A stretch of 64,000 nucleotides of DNA. Origin: Phaseolus vulgaris. Its lineage: Eukaryota > Streptophyta > Magnoliopsida > Fabales > Fabaceae. The translations under genes were made by a program, and so were the position numbers. The notes below the pieces were generated by a model. That model did not search any database. It was not told the origin of the DNA and saw nothing but the letters and a program-made list of their open reading frames with translations. Positions 39,889 to 52,864 of this stretch are shown piece by piece (within the stretch, counting starts at the first letter, position 1; each line of letters begins with the position of its first letter). The stretch spans positions 4,300,791 to 4,364,790 of the forward strand of contig NC_023753.2 in the NCBI RefSeq assembly GCF_000499845.2, written 5' to 3'.

Positions 39889-42634
39889 ATGGCAACCAAA
39901 TTAAAGGGAATCTACAAGAGTTTCAAATATATCACCCAAATATTTGGTAATCTTTTATTCACCCTCCATTGCAATTTTTCTTTTCTGGGTTTTGTTGTTG
40001 TGGCTAAGCTGGGAAGTGGGTACTGTTCCAGTTGTGAAGGAGCGGGAGATGGAAATTGGGTACCCGACAGATGTTAAGCATGTGGCTCACATTGGATGGG
40101 ACGGCCCTTCAGGAACTGGACCCAGTTGGGTACGGAGCTGATGTCCACTTTACCTCTCCATTTATGTTTCAACTATAAAAGATCCAATTTTTTAATTTCT
40201 TTTGTCATTTTCTCTTAGAGAAAGCAATACATAAAGTGCCCATTTAAAGAGCTTTTGCACTGTTATTCAATATCTCATTGCTTGGTAAATTGTTTGATAT
40301 TTATAATAATAATCTTCAAAATCTGTACATATCATAGTTTTTTATTGATTTGTTATTATTGTTGTTGTTGCTTTTTATGCAGATGAATGATTTTAAAACA
40401 GCGCCTGATTTTTCAACGTCACTTGGTAACTTGGGTGAACTAAGTGACCCCAATGCTATGGCTGTCACAACATCATGGTCCTCCCAAGGTATGCTTTGCT
40501 TCTCACCTCTCATACAGCAAAATTTCATCCGAGTGCAGTGCTGATTTTTGCTTCCAAATGTGGTGCCATTAAATATTAAGATTGAGATATTGTATTCTTG
40601 TGGAACCGTGCAGTGTCCCTAATTTAAATAATACAAATGCAGATAGATGGCTCTTCACGGGTTAACTAGTAAAAAGAGGAACGTGGATTTGATTATTATT
40701 GTGTCTCTTGATTTTCTTCTAGATAAAATTGTGAGGCTTGCAAAAGCTATCTAGATTCTTTGCCTCCCTAGGAAGAATTTGGCTGTTCTGTCACGAGCAA
40801 ACTCAGCTCCATCGTGGGGAATCTAGTGACTCTTAGCTTTACAATTAACACTGTTTCAAGTGGTCCACAGTAGAATTTCTTAAACGGATGGTTTGATTGT
40901 ATGGAAATTAGTATTTAATATTATAACACTTTTCTTGATAAGAATATGTTTTGTTGGTCTTTCCATGTGGTAATTTTCCTCAATGTGATCAGTTAAACCC
41001 TTTAAAGAACTGAACAGCCTAATTGAAGGAAGCTGCAAAACTGTATGAATAGTTCTGCTACTGGAGATCACAAGATTTGTTCTTACTGGAGTGTGATTAA
41101 AATGGAGCTTTCATCACATGACATTACCAATTACTACGATTTTCAAATCTCCAGAAATTTGTTGCTATCATTCATATCAATTATATATTTATAGCAAATT
41201 GTAACCTAAGAAGGACAAACACTTGTAAACAGAATCTGTGTCGTCCGTCATGTAATTGTGTCAGTACGTATCTACGTTAGATACTGATGAATATTTCAAA
41301 TAGTTTATTGCATTTTTATATTTGTAATACTTTTATATTTTGAACTTCTATACCAATACTGATTAGAATAACACTCTAATTAGATAAATTTGTATTTTAT
41401 CACATTTATAATGACTTATGCTCAATTTTAGAACACAGATTCTATATTGTGATTTAAATTTTTTATATTATGTTAACTTAAGAATAACTGTATGCATATA
41501 TTATGTTATAGTTCTGTTTTGAGCTATAGTTTTTTAAAAATTTCCACATTCTCATGTATCTGTTGCATTGCATCTTTATCCTGTACTGTAGTTGTGCTTA
41601 GTAGGTTGTAGCAGCAGCCAACTATATCTTCCTTCACCTGATCTTACCCTTAAAAAGCTTTATGACTGCATTACTTAAATGATGGCAGTTCTTGGAACTG
41701 TATATTTTCAGAACCATGGTATATTCGGAGGCAATTGTTGCTCTTGCTAAGAATAATTTAGATGTGCAATTTAGTCTTCTGTTGGACATATTTAGCTGTG
41801 ATTTTGTGAACTACTATGCCTTTCTTGAAAGGAAAAGTATTCAACCCCTTTAAATCCCAGGGACAAGTATGATATAATGTGCTATTGCAAAAACAATATT
41901 TTGATCAAGGGTGAGTCTAGTGCATTTAGAATACTTTGATTCCTCACACTTAAAATGTCAATTGAAAATGAGGTTGTGATATTCTCTGTTCGAAAGGTGT
42001 ATGCCGAGAAATTAGTCTAACCACAAATTGTGTTTGAAATAGGCTGTCTACATCGTGATATTCTTTTTCTGAAGTTGTATGTTCTCTCTTCATGAGATCT
42101 TTGGCTGTGGTCACTGCACATTGCTGATTTCATTCACGGTCATCTTATATGCTAACATTCAATTATGCAGTACATGCCATTGATTTTATATCCGTTGTTT
42201 TTGAATTTTGATTGTATTGCCTACTAGTTCTAGGTGAGAACCGTGAGCAATAGAAACATCATATTTTTATGTTCTTCACTGTTTCATGGGTGTTGGAACT
42301 GTATGAATGTAAATCAGATCTTGCCGAGTTACCCGGTCCCAATGACTTATTTAGTTTTTGGATGTATGTTATCTGATACTTTTCCCTATGATAATCATTC
42401 ATTACCTGAACTCTTTGAACAGATTTTGAAGAGTCCACAGGAAGCCAATCGTCATCAAACATTTACAAAGGCATCCAATCTGCAGGGGTTTCTCATGTTT
42501 CTAAGAAATCCAAAAAGAAAAAGACCAAGTCAGCTTCTTCTGAATCGCTATCTGCTTCATCAAGACAGTCAAGATCAACAAAGTCAAAGGCTACATATAG
42601 TGACAGAGAAGCAACACCAATTTCTCAAAACTAG
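39889..42634 (+). CDS. ROP-interactive CRIB motif protein (RIC10/RIC11-like), 4 exons
   Basis: Exons 39889-39946, 40032-40129, 40383-40488 and 42423-42634, all GT-AG and in frame, give 157 residues. RIC proteins bind active ROP (plant Rho) GTPases through a CRIB motif and pass the signal to cytoskeleton or trafficking. The CRIB motif is I28-x-x-P31 ... V34-x-H36-x-x-H39-I-G41 within [17 protein letters not shown], followed by PSW at 50-52, matching the consensus IxxPxxFxHxxHVG with Val for Phe. The N-terminus ([15 protein letters not shown]) is basic and hydrophobic. The C-terminal half is Ser/Lys-rich with a KKSKKKKTK patch (114-122), often membrane- or nucleus-directing. The last intron is 1.9 kb. 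The gene precedes the HD-ZIP IV gene on the same strand. The family is firm; the RIC10/11 assignment is from memory. Confidence 0.9.
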
Positions 42635-42639
42635 CAGGT

Positions 42640-45600
42640 TCAAGACTATGGAATTAGTGAGAAAAAGATTGTCTTTGTGAATAGCAAAGATCATGCTCTC
42701 ATCCGGTAATCCGTTAGGGGAAGAAGGAAAATAAAGGTGGCTGTAAAAGTTTTTTTGCTGTTTGCTACATCCTAATCCACAGAGAAAAACCAAATTGCTT
42801 GTCTTCTTGTCTAAAGGCTGAGAATACTAGTGGAAAACCAGTGGAGGTTTTTCTTGGACGACAGAATGTGTTATGAGTGGTTGGTTTTCTCTGGATCATA
42901 TGCATCCTTAAATTCATTAGTTGTATTATCAGTTTTGCAGATCAAAATGAATGGACATGGTAAAAGGATACACCAATAGATGCCCATTTAACAAGATTAC
43001 TATGTTTGTAATTTATGATTCTTGAAGTAGAATGTAATCAGCGCTCTATGTACCTTCCAGATTGAAATTCTAGTGGCTGGAGAAGGGTATTGTAAGTTGC
43101 TTGTTTTACTTTGACATATTAGCAAGAAATGACCCTCGGTATCCCTCTGTGCTGAATGGTGTACATTACTCAATTGGTCGTGATTAGTCCTCGAATGTGC
43201 ATACTGATTGTATATTTTTTCTTATTTGTACTTTTAGTAGTAGCTATATTCACAAAATTTCTTAGCCTTTGAGCAAGCATAGAGGTGACAACAATATGAA
43301 AATGCTGTGCTTTTGCTGCATAAAAATAATAACCCAACAGAGTTGAGTCTAAGAATTTGTCCTCTTAAAATCTTTGAAGCATACTAATAAATTCACCTGT
43401 TCATTTATAAGAACAAGTCCATGTGATCAACTTCTCTTGTATACTTTAATCAATTCATTTTGAAATTCTGATTATTAATAGTTGCTACTACTTGCTTTCC
43501 CTTTTCTTTCCCTGTTGTGTATTTTTAATAGAACATTGAAAGTAGGATGAGTTATAAGTTAGCAAATCTAAATGCTTGGTAAATCTTGGTGACATTTTAC
43601 TTTCAGTTAAGTGTGAAGAATCTAAACAAATCTCGAAGGCTAGCAAATTTATGTGAATTAAAATCTTCATTCTATTTTTATCTATATGTGAAATGGATGT
43701 GTACATTTCAGATTTTTCTCTTCATACAATTACCTGAATGTGGTCAGTTTCCACTACAAAGCCTATTCTCCTTTTCATCATACAATATCATCATATATAG
43801 AATGTAAGGATTTGGAAACTAGAAGTCAGCAGCCATAACATAATGGTGGGATGCTGTTTTTTTTTAGCTTCTGCAATTGTATGATGTAAATGTGTCTTGT
43901 TTGTGACATTTTTTCATGTTTAGATTATTTGAAACGTTTTTCTATCATTTTATTTCCTATTCTTGTCCTTGCAACCAAAGTATAGCGATTGAAAAAAAGG
44001 ATTCATGGCAATTTCTCAGGCAAAGGTTTTTCCCCTCCCTTCGTTTTGTAGAAAATTAGTTACAAGGATCACTACATCTTTGCCTCAGTCAGTGGCGAAG
44101 CCAAAGGGGGATCTAGAGATGCCATGATTAACTCTCTAAATATGTTTAATGGCCCCCTATTGAAAAGAAAACACATTGGTCTCCTTTCATATAAATTCTG
44201 TCTACGCCAGAAAAACTCAACGCTGCAAAAATTAGAATTTACAATGCATAAATAGTCAAATGAGACAAAGATAGAATTACAAATGATTGCATTAGCAAAA
44301 AAGAGTATCCCGACAACACTTGTGAAAAAGACAAGAGAAAAAAAAAGAGTAGTGTCATTGATGAAAATATTTATAATTCATCATTACATGATTTGATTCA
44401 CACAGTCAATCGAATTAAAGAAGAAAAGGGTTAATGTACACTCTTGTTGTACTAGTTGTTTACTCAAAAACAAAAAAGCACCTGCAAATAGAGGCCCACA
44501 GAAGGGTATGACATGGAAAAAGTATACATCTATAGAGAATTTAATGGCTATTGTTGGTAATAGACCCGCCAAATCCATGCCCAAAACTTACTATTTTCAT
44601 CACTCCATTCTCATTTTCATTTACTCTCAGAAACCAAGTTTGGGGCAAGTCCATTTCCAATGCCTACAATCTAGTTGTGGACCAGCTTTTGAAGCGTGCA
44701 AACTTTCACAATCCATAGGCACTTTCTGATGAAGAGGTGACACTGACACTAGTTGAAGTGTCACTTTCTATATTTATATTATGACGTTTAATTTTACTTG
44801 CCTGTGGCTGTCATATTAAACGAAACAACAGTAATCATCATGGGTACTACAGTAATGCTTCTCCCCCCAGAATCTCTTTATGTTAAAGACTTTCGTGTCC
44901 CCACAAAATTAATATAGAGGACAAAGCTTTCTATACTTCCATTTGGTTCAATCAAATTAAAATTTTATCTCAATAATCACTCTTAATATAAGCTTTTATT
45001 CTACAAATTAGCGACATAAAATTCTGATTATAGTAACGGAACAACACTAAAGTCATATAAAGAATTGCAACAAAGTTTTGTCTTTATGATACTGCTTAGG
45101 ACTGCAAAGGTGGAGGGGGGCAAGCATCACTCTGATCAATTGGAAGCAAATTGATTTGAGAATTGGTTTGATGCACTGCAATTCAAGAACATATAAACCA
45201 CTGTCATGCTATAATTTATTTTCTAGGAATGAAGTTTTTGATTGGTGAAGACAAAGTAACAAACCTGAAGATGCTGGGAAATCAAACAATTAGTTGTTTC
45301 CTTGACAAAGAAACACCGAAATATATCGAAATGATGTAACTGTTTAAGCTTTTATAATGAATTTCCATTGTCAAGAAACAATTCAAGTGGGCATTTCTTT
45401 TGTATCTGCAAATCGAACACCAATCTGCTTGTGAAGTTTCTTACTTTCTGATATGATTGATTTATACTATTTAACTGAAAATTGAGAAGCTCGTTTTGGT
45501 TACTTGTACTTTCTGCTGAACCTGAGCACCAAAATTAATGATAAAAAATGACAGGTTTAAAATTAATGTTGAAGCACCAACTCAATGTACAAGGTGGACC

Positions 45601-46640
45601 CTTTGATTTTCATATTAAGAGCTATGCTCTGCAATTACGTAGCACTGAAGTTGAGTACCATAATATGGTTCGTTGAAATATAAATGCATATACACTATTG
45701 AAGTCAGAAGCAAAAATAGCAGTACATAGAGATTCTTTTCAAGGATTTTCCTCTCAAAAGTACACCAGATTAATTGAAGCAAGGGTAGATTAATGCATGA
45801 ATTGTGGAGACAATATTTGCAAAGCTAAATTCATGCTACCATGTGTTAGGAAGAAATTGGTGAACCAATTTTGGAGCGACAATTTACGTTGGTTGTTTCA
45901 GTGCCGGCTCATCCGGCTACAATATTGGACTTGATGGTCAACCACGTTAAACATGTCAGATAATATTTACTACTGATGAATGCTGAACCTCATTGATTAA
46001 GTTGTAGAAAACAATAGCTCGAAGGGAATTTGACATAGACTTGTGTTGGGGTCAGGGTTTAGAGAATATATTCGTATTTCAACCATTGAATTCACAAAAG
46101 ATAGATAACCATGTTTTTTTTTCCCTATTTACTTTACGCAACAAGATCTGTGCATTAAATAGCAATGACTCCTAGTAGTAGTGATGGTTGAGAAGGACGA
46201 TAGAAACATGAGCAAGGGCTCCTTGTTGTAAGAATAAGATTATATATTACTTAATGATGAACATCTTTTTTTTTTTCTTTTTTCAGAAGGATGTTTCCTA
46301 GAACACTCAAAATAATCAGAAACAAAGAATTTTCAATCTAGTTTTTTCTATGTTAACTCCAATATTCTCCGAGATCAAGATCAGGTTATTCATTTCCAGT
46401 TATCCTTATATACATCGTAACCGATCCCTATCACAACGGAACCCACCAAACTTCATGTATGAGTCTAAGAGGCTTACAATCAGAATTTAACCCTAATACC
46501 GTACTATTTTAATATAGCATAGAATTTTCATAATCAAGTTCATAAATCACAAAAAAGTGTTGTATAAGAAGGGATGTGTATTTTACTAATTATTACGTAT
46601 AAGAATACAAGAATTGAAGATCTCAAATCTAAAATATTCT
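42640..46640. other. gene-free interval after the RIC gene
   Basis: No convincing gene. On the + strand 44640-44760 reads NAYNLVVDQLLKRANFHNP and, after a stop, ALSDEEVTLTLVEVSL, a protein-like fragment I cannot name. On the reverse strand a possible terminal exon (45176-45093) with a TTGCAG acceptor would end in NLLPIDQSDACPPPPLQS and stop. No matching upstream exons were found for either. The remainder is AT-rich. Confidence 0.45.
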
Positions 46641-46763
46641 GTCTATAACCAAGAATATGGATATTAGTAAACGATCTGTTTGTCTATAATCAAGAATATA
46701 GATATTAGTAAACGATCTGTTTGTCTATAACCAAGAATATGGATATTAGTAAACGATCTGTTT
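46641..46763 (+). repeat. 41-bp tandem repeat, three copies
   Basis: The unit starts GTCTATAACCAAGAATATGG and ends AAACGATCTGTTT. Copies start at 46641, 46682 and 46723 with only one to three differences between them, so the expansion is recent. It is non-coding and bordered by AT-rich DNA. Confidence 0.95.
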
Positions 46764-47479
46764 ATATATAATATCGGGCTCAGTTCATTCATGACGCTAC
46801 ATCCCTTAGCCTTCTGTATAAGCCAATAAGACTAAAAGTTAAATTTATTCTAACGATGCTCAATCTACCATATATCTTACTTTCCTTACTTTCAGGCTTG
46901 ACACATGACAATACACTAATCATACATGTGGCAACTTAAAACTTTCTTGCGGCTAAAGGGTGATGCTAAAGTATTAGATCATGGAAAGGAAACGGATAAA
47001 GAAGTATATGTAGTTTATACTTATTATTATGTATATCTCTGTTACGAAACCAAAAGTTAGATACTGATATCTTCATTATCTTTATCCTACGAAAAAGCAA
47101 TAATATGCATGCTAATGACATATGGAAATGTGTACTTAAGGATTTTAATCGAGATTGCCTCATTCTAATGATGGTCTTATCATAACTATGTGCAAGCCAA
47201 AGTCATTATTTCTATTAGAGTAGTTTTAAAGAGGGATGGTATAAAATGGGTTTTCTTAAAATCGATTGGACTACTTGTAAGCTGAAAAAGGACTGGATAG
47301 TTTCACCATTTTCTAAAGGAAATAAATTCTATGATAGTTACTTGATAATCCACTTTTAATAATAACATATTAAATTAAGATATTTAATTAAAATATAAAT
47401 TATTATTCGATAAAAAATAATAAAAATCATCGTAGAATGGTTGATGTTGTCAAATTTATCTCAAGATAGATTGATAAGC

Positions 47480-48080
47480 TATGGTCATAATAAAAATCAT
47501 TCTTTTATCAGCAATAAACAATAAGTTAAATATAAATCACTTCAGGGGTGATCAAATCCTTATACAGATCTTAACAACCTTCACAACACCAACTCTAGAA
47601 CTATCTGACAAAATTACATCACTTAACCAACCTCATACAAGCCAATGGATCAGGACACCAATCAGAGTAGGAAAAAAAATCAGAATATGACTTAGAAGTA
47701 ACCCAATACCAAACTTTTAATTGATTCATAGCAAACATTTCTAAACAATCAACCACCCCCCTTTGAAAATGACATTATTCATATGTTTCCAAATCTCGCT
47801 AACTACTGCAATCTAAATTGCTCCTCAAACATCATTAACAGAATCAGAGGCGTTACAGAATCTAAACTGAACAAAATTTAATAGTGGATCATTGTGACTC
47901 ACTAACATTACACCAAGCCAAGCCAAACAATGACTTCATACCGTCCAAGCAATTCTGCATTCATAAAATAAATAACGACAAGTCTCTTTCTCTACCCCGC
48001 AAATACTACACAAAGGCTTTCAACCGCAATCATGCGCCTTTGTAAATTGACCCTAGTTGCAATCTTATTTTCGAGCACCT
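47480..48080 (-). pseudogene. LINE (L1-type) remnant, 3' end of reverse transcriptase ORF
   Basis: The reverse strand reads FVQFRFCNASDSVNDV, AIVSEIWKHMNNVIFKGG-like sequence, then, after a frameshift, VVDCLEMFAMNQLKVWYW (about 47880-47700). This matches the region after the zf-RVT domain of plant LINE ORF2, where xIWxxRNxVIFKxGxVD and (L)xQVKAWSW are typical. Several stops and at least one frameshift show it is dead. Higher coordinates on the same strand (47900-48080) carry a more worn stretch in the position of the zf-RVT cysteine motif. No poly-A tail or target duplication was defined. Confidence 0.75.
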
Positions 48081-48479
48081 AATTAACGAAAAAATTGAAT
48101 AAGAAGAACTAGATTAAAAAATATTTTTTTTAGTACTTAATAAAAAAATATGAGTCTAAGTTGAAATACTCAAATATAAGAGGAGTTTTAATTTTAAATA
48201 AGACTTACTTTTATAACTGAGATCCATGTATAATAATACAAAATTATTTAGTATTTAAATTTAATAAAATAACGTTTTTATTTTTTCTCTATGTCAGACA
48301 AATTAATACACCAAGTTTAAAAATATTCACTTATCTATTTTCTATTTTTAATAAAGTGATACTTATATCTTATTTTCTTTAATTTTTAAATAAACATTCA
48401 CATATTTGATGTTTTTAATAAATAATATTCACATATTCCACTTCATAATAAGTGTGACACTCTTTTTTTTTTTTTAAAC

Positions 48480-48735
48480 ATTGTATTAAGTAAATTTTAA
48501 ATAAAAATTATAAAAATTAAAATATTAACATTTAAAAAACATAAAGTTCCTAACTATTTTAGATTTTAAAGTTGATAGTTAGAATCTTAGTGGTTAATTT
48601 AGAAACTATTTTAAATATTAATAATTTTTTTAATCTGTATAATAATATTTAATTTAGTAAATATAATAAAAAATCAATTTTTTTCTGTAGTTTCTATTTG
48701 ATAATTTTTTTATAATATATATATATATATATAAT
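48480..48735. mobile_element. worn CACTA-type miniature element and TA microsatellite
   Basis: AACTATTTTAGATTTTAAAG, GTTAGAATCTTAGTGGTTAA, TTAGAAACTATTTTA and a final AGTTTCTATTTGATAATTTT follow the order of the foldback elements at 34646 and 52865. The right tip runs into a TA tract (48716-48733). Terminal CACTA bases are not preserved. Confidence 0.5.
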
Positions 48736-49298
48736 GTAATTTTTTATACTTTTAATTTTATAAGTATAAAGATGATGTTTCAAGACATTATATGCACTAT
48801 ATTATAGATATATGGGGTTAGTTAGGAAAAATTAAAAAAGTATTATAATTAAAAAAAATAAGTTTGAAGATGATCTAAAATATTTGATTGTATACATAAA
48901 TTGATTAATTGATTTAAATATCAATAAAAACAAAATTGAAACAAAATTAATATTAATTACCATAACAGGTGTGTGATAGCAGAATGCCAAACAGACCAAC
49001 TTGTTAATAAACAATAAGAACAAAACAGAAGAGACAGTGAAAACAATATTTGATATACCCGAAATTGACGCATTATTTTGGCACTAATAAAACATGTATA
49101 TTCAAAAGAGGGATATCCACGTGCGAAAATAGCAGTGAACCTATGCCACTATTGGATGAAGAAAACTCACCTCCATTTGAATGATGTATATCTCCCTTCT
49201 CGTTTTTCATCTCATCCAAATACAATCTAAATTCAATAAAATAAATTTGAATAAGATTTTATCATATAAGTAAATAAAGTGTAAACATAGCTAAGTTG

Positions 49299-50010
49299 TA
49301 GGGGTTGTAGGGGTGGCAAAGCGGGCCAGCCCGCCCGCATTGGCCCGCCCCGCTTGGCCCGCAAAAATGCAGGCTGGGTTAGCTCGCCCCCACAAAGTTA
49401 TTGTGGGTTAAAATTTCCGACTCGTCCCGCGTAAGAGCTGACTTGCGGGTTTGCGGCTAGCCCGCGTTCTTTTTTTTTTTAAATTAAATATTTTTTTTAC
49501 ATTTTGTTCTTAAAAAATTGTCAAATTAAACCTATATATTTCTTACTATTAAACCCAATTTTTTTTTCTTCCTTTTCAAACATAGTCAAACATCAAAAAA
49601 TTAAACATTAAGATAAATATTAAATATCACTATTCTTCCACTTCCAAAACATTAAAAATACCTAATTCCAAAACATTAAACATAAACATAAACATTAATT
49701 CAAAAACATTAAACATAAACATTATTGACATTCTTCCATTTCAATAACATTGGATGCCGCCTTAGAAGAACTTTCATCCATTTTTTCATAATTATAATCT
49801 TCCCCGCCATTTGCACACATTAAAACAATGACAATTTTTTTTCTTGCGGGTTAGCGGGTCAGCCCGCCCCGTCCCGCTGCTGGCCCACGCGGACCGTGGG
49901 CCAATGCGGGACGGGCTAATGCGGGTTAGCGGGTTGAAAAGGTAAGTCCGCCTCGCGTTTTTTATCTGCGGGCCGTGGCCCGCATGACCCGCTCCGCTTT
50001 GCCATCCCTA
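49299..50010. mobile_element. non-autonomous hAT-type DNA transposon, 712 bp
   Basis: The element is flanked by a perfect 8-bp direct repeat CTAAGTTG (49291-49298 and 50011-50018), the duplication size of hAT elements. The ends are inverted: TAGGGGTGGCAAAGCGGGCC at 49308 on the left and, read in reverse from 50010, TAGGGATGGCAAAGCGGAGC. The left end carries an extra TAGGGGTTG in front of the terminal repeat. Both 150-bp arms are GC-rich with repeated GCCCGC and GCGGG words, in sharp contrast with the AT-rich surroundings, and can fold on each other. The AT-rich core (49480-49840) contains a reverse-strand stretch (DYNYEKMDESSSKAA) that may be the last trace of a transposase. It does not encode a transposase and would need one in trans. 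Confidence 0.9.
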
Positions 50011-50019
50011 CTAAGTTGC

Positions 50020-52860
50020 ATAGCTTTCATTTAAAAAAATGTGACCATAAATGGATCTAAATTCAAATATTTAAATTTGAATTTATATATTCTATAAAAA
50101 CAACTTGAATTTTTATAAATTCAAATCCAAATTTATGGATTGAATTTTAATTTCAAAGTTTAAATCCATATTTTTGTAAATAATTTTCTATAAAATTACA
50201 TAATATTAAAAAATCATTATTAGTATAATATAATATAAATTTTTTTTGGTGTGATAAAGGATAATTATTAACTTTTTAATCTTAAGCTTATGTTTTTAAT
50301 TATACATTAATTTCAATAGTTTATTGTAGTTTAACGTTTTTATGTTTATGCATTTATTATTTATTTTATATATATTTAAATACGTAAGTTTGATTTTACG
50401 AGAAATTTTTTATCCTGATTTGACTTTCTCTTATATCTATTCAGATTAAATATAATTTAAATACTTTTGATACGTTTAATTTTAAAAAAATCGTATTACT
50501 CACACCTTGATTTTGATAAAAAAATTCTTAACGAAAAAATTACTCCACTAGTTTTATTTGGATAAAACATTCTTTCATTTTCTATTTTTTTTATGAAAAT
50601 CATTTAATTTTAAAATACTAAAATAAATTGTATAAAAGGATATTTTTCAATTCAGTACGAAAAGTTTATTTTCCAGAATTCTAAAATGAATATTTTTCAT
50701 TTATGAAAAACAAAAATTTAATATTTTTATTTCATGTACATCTTCCCTTTTCTACATTTTCGTAAAAAAAATATCTACTAAAAAAATCATGGATAAGCCA
50801 AATTTTGTTAGACAAAATCTGAGATTTTTGGTCACGAGAGAAAGTTTTGGCTAAGCGAAATGTTTTTAATGAAAACTTCAAGTTGTGTAGTCACTAGACT
50901 AACAGTTTGTTAATAGACGAGTAAAATTTTCTTCGGGCGACTAAAATTTGTTGGAAAAACGAACAACTTTGGTAAGCGAGTATAATGGTGGCTTAGTGAA
51001 TTGTAACATATGTTTAATTTGTTTAATTCTCAAGAGAGTATTTTCAAAAAATTTGAAAAACATATTTTTAAATGTTTCTAAATTTTAAAATTTATCTATC
51101 TTTCATTCTACTATTATATTGTTGATCAATATATTAGGTTGAATGTTATTAAATGTGATAAATGATGAATGGATGATAGTATTAGTAATTGAATTGAGAT
51201 GAAATGTATATGAATGAAAGTGTATGATGTTATGGTTGTGGCATAACATATGATGTGTGGAAAGATAGTTATTTATTATAAGGAGGGAATACTATGTTGA
51301 AATGTAGGTTGTGTATTGAATTGATGATTCGTGAAAGAAATATATCGACTCTAATGATATTAGAAACATAGAGAAAAATATAATGTGATCATAGTCGAAT
51401 GAAGGTTCTTATGACCTAGTCTGTAGTGGAAACTTAGTGAAAATGGTGTGACATATGCACCTCTTTGAGTCTAATTCAACACATGTATCTTTTGAAAATA
51501 ATGTAAAGAGTTTGTGGTGGCTGATGTCAATAGTATTCTGACATGAGTTGATATATAATTAGACAATTTGGATGTGTTTGCTTCTAATCATGATCATTGT
51601 ACGCGGATTGCAAGTAGTGAATTGTCTATTATCCATTTGGATCAAATAATTTGACGGTAGGTCTGAAGATGGACAAAACGAATGGAATGAAATTTTTGTT
51701 ACTCTCTCATATGCATTAATTTAAGAGATATCCATGTAAATCGAAAAATAATTTATTGAGATACCCTTCACTATATGGCACTAAAGCACTGGATGAAAAA
51801 TAAAAAAAAATAGTCAAAAATATATTTTCATACTTTAGACCCTTTCCGATTAGAAGCAAAATCGATTTTGATGATTTTGGTGCATGTAAACTAAGAAATA
51901 AAATTGATTTTCTTAACGAGCAAAATCGATTTTGTCCTAACATTTTCTAATAACTAAAATCGATTTTGCTTTATGTTTACAATTTTATATTATATGTTTC
52001 AAATTTTAACAAATTACTTCAATTTCTTTTTATTCAATTTGTTGTTGAAATTATATTAATATTTTTTTTTATAATTGTTATGTTTATAGTTATTATTTAT
52101 TTTATTATATTTTTTTATATATATTTTATGGTTATATGATTTTGGTTATATTTTATTTTGCACTGTCTACCTTCTTTTATTTTTATGCAGTAACTTGTTA
52201 TGTTTAATGTTTTAAAAAAATATTGTTGTTATGTTTTATTTCCTTTACTGCAACGTTTTTTTTAAGCTTGAAAATTTGTGTTTTGTATTTATATAAAATC
52301 TCATTTATTTTACAATTTTATATTATGTATTTCAAATTTTAACAAATTATTTGAACTTCTCTTTTTATTTAATTTTTTATTTTGAGTTCATATTAATATA
52401 TTTTTGTATATAATTATTATATTTATATATTTATGTCTTTTTATTTTTTAATTGCATACAAGTTAAAATAAAAATAATACATTAAATATAAAATATCATT
52501 TTTATATTATTTATGTACCAATTTCTAGTTTATTTTTATATATATATAATCTTAATTTTTCATTAAAAATACTGACAATTACAAATATTATATATTACAA
52601 AAATTTAATTAATTTAAATATAAAAAAAATATGATAATTCATTATTTAAATTTATTATTAATCTCCATACTCTCACATGTACATAAACTTAGAATTATTT
52701 CTGTCTTAGAATTAATGAAATAATGACCATAAGATTATGAAAACGAAAACGATAAAATTTAATGAGAAATAAATTCCTGCACATGCAAACTCTTTATCCT
52801 TTCTTTATCTTGAAATGAATATCTCATACATGATGACAAATTATATTTAAATCTAAACCG
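50020..52860. other. AT-rich gene-free DNA with internal duplications
   Basis: No gene. AAAATCGATTTT, a perfect 12-bp palindrome, occurs three times in 110 bp (51858-51869, 51922-51933, 51956-51967). A block of about 130 bp starting ACAATTTTATATTAT at 51979 is repeated, diverged, at 52312 in the same orientation. The frame at 51716-51943 crosses the palindrome cluster and has no domain. Confidence 0.65.
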
Positions 52861-52864
52861 TAAA

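Noticed and set aside
42234..42680. 148-codon frame as an independent gene
   Set aside because: It reads the last RIC exon in the wrong frame plus upstream intron; the spliced RIC frame is in phase across all four exons.
44090..44210. Small hAT-like element with CAGTGGCGAAGCC end
   Set aside because: The left tip resembles common plant hAT tips but the right side (TCTACGCCAG) matches poorly and no 8-bp duplication is seen.
45590..45700. Copia RNase H-like LRSTEVEY word
   Set aside because: A single short word resembling the LSTTEAEY motif, with no flanking pol sequence in any frame.
46641..46763. CRISPR-like array
   Set aside because: Three direct 41-bp copies without unique spacers in a plant nuclear sequence; it is a simple tandem repeat.
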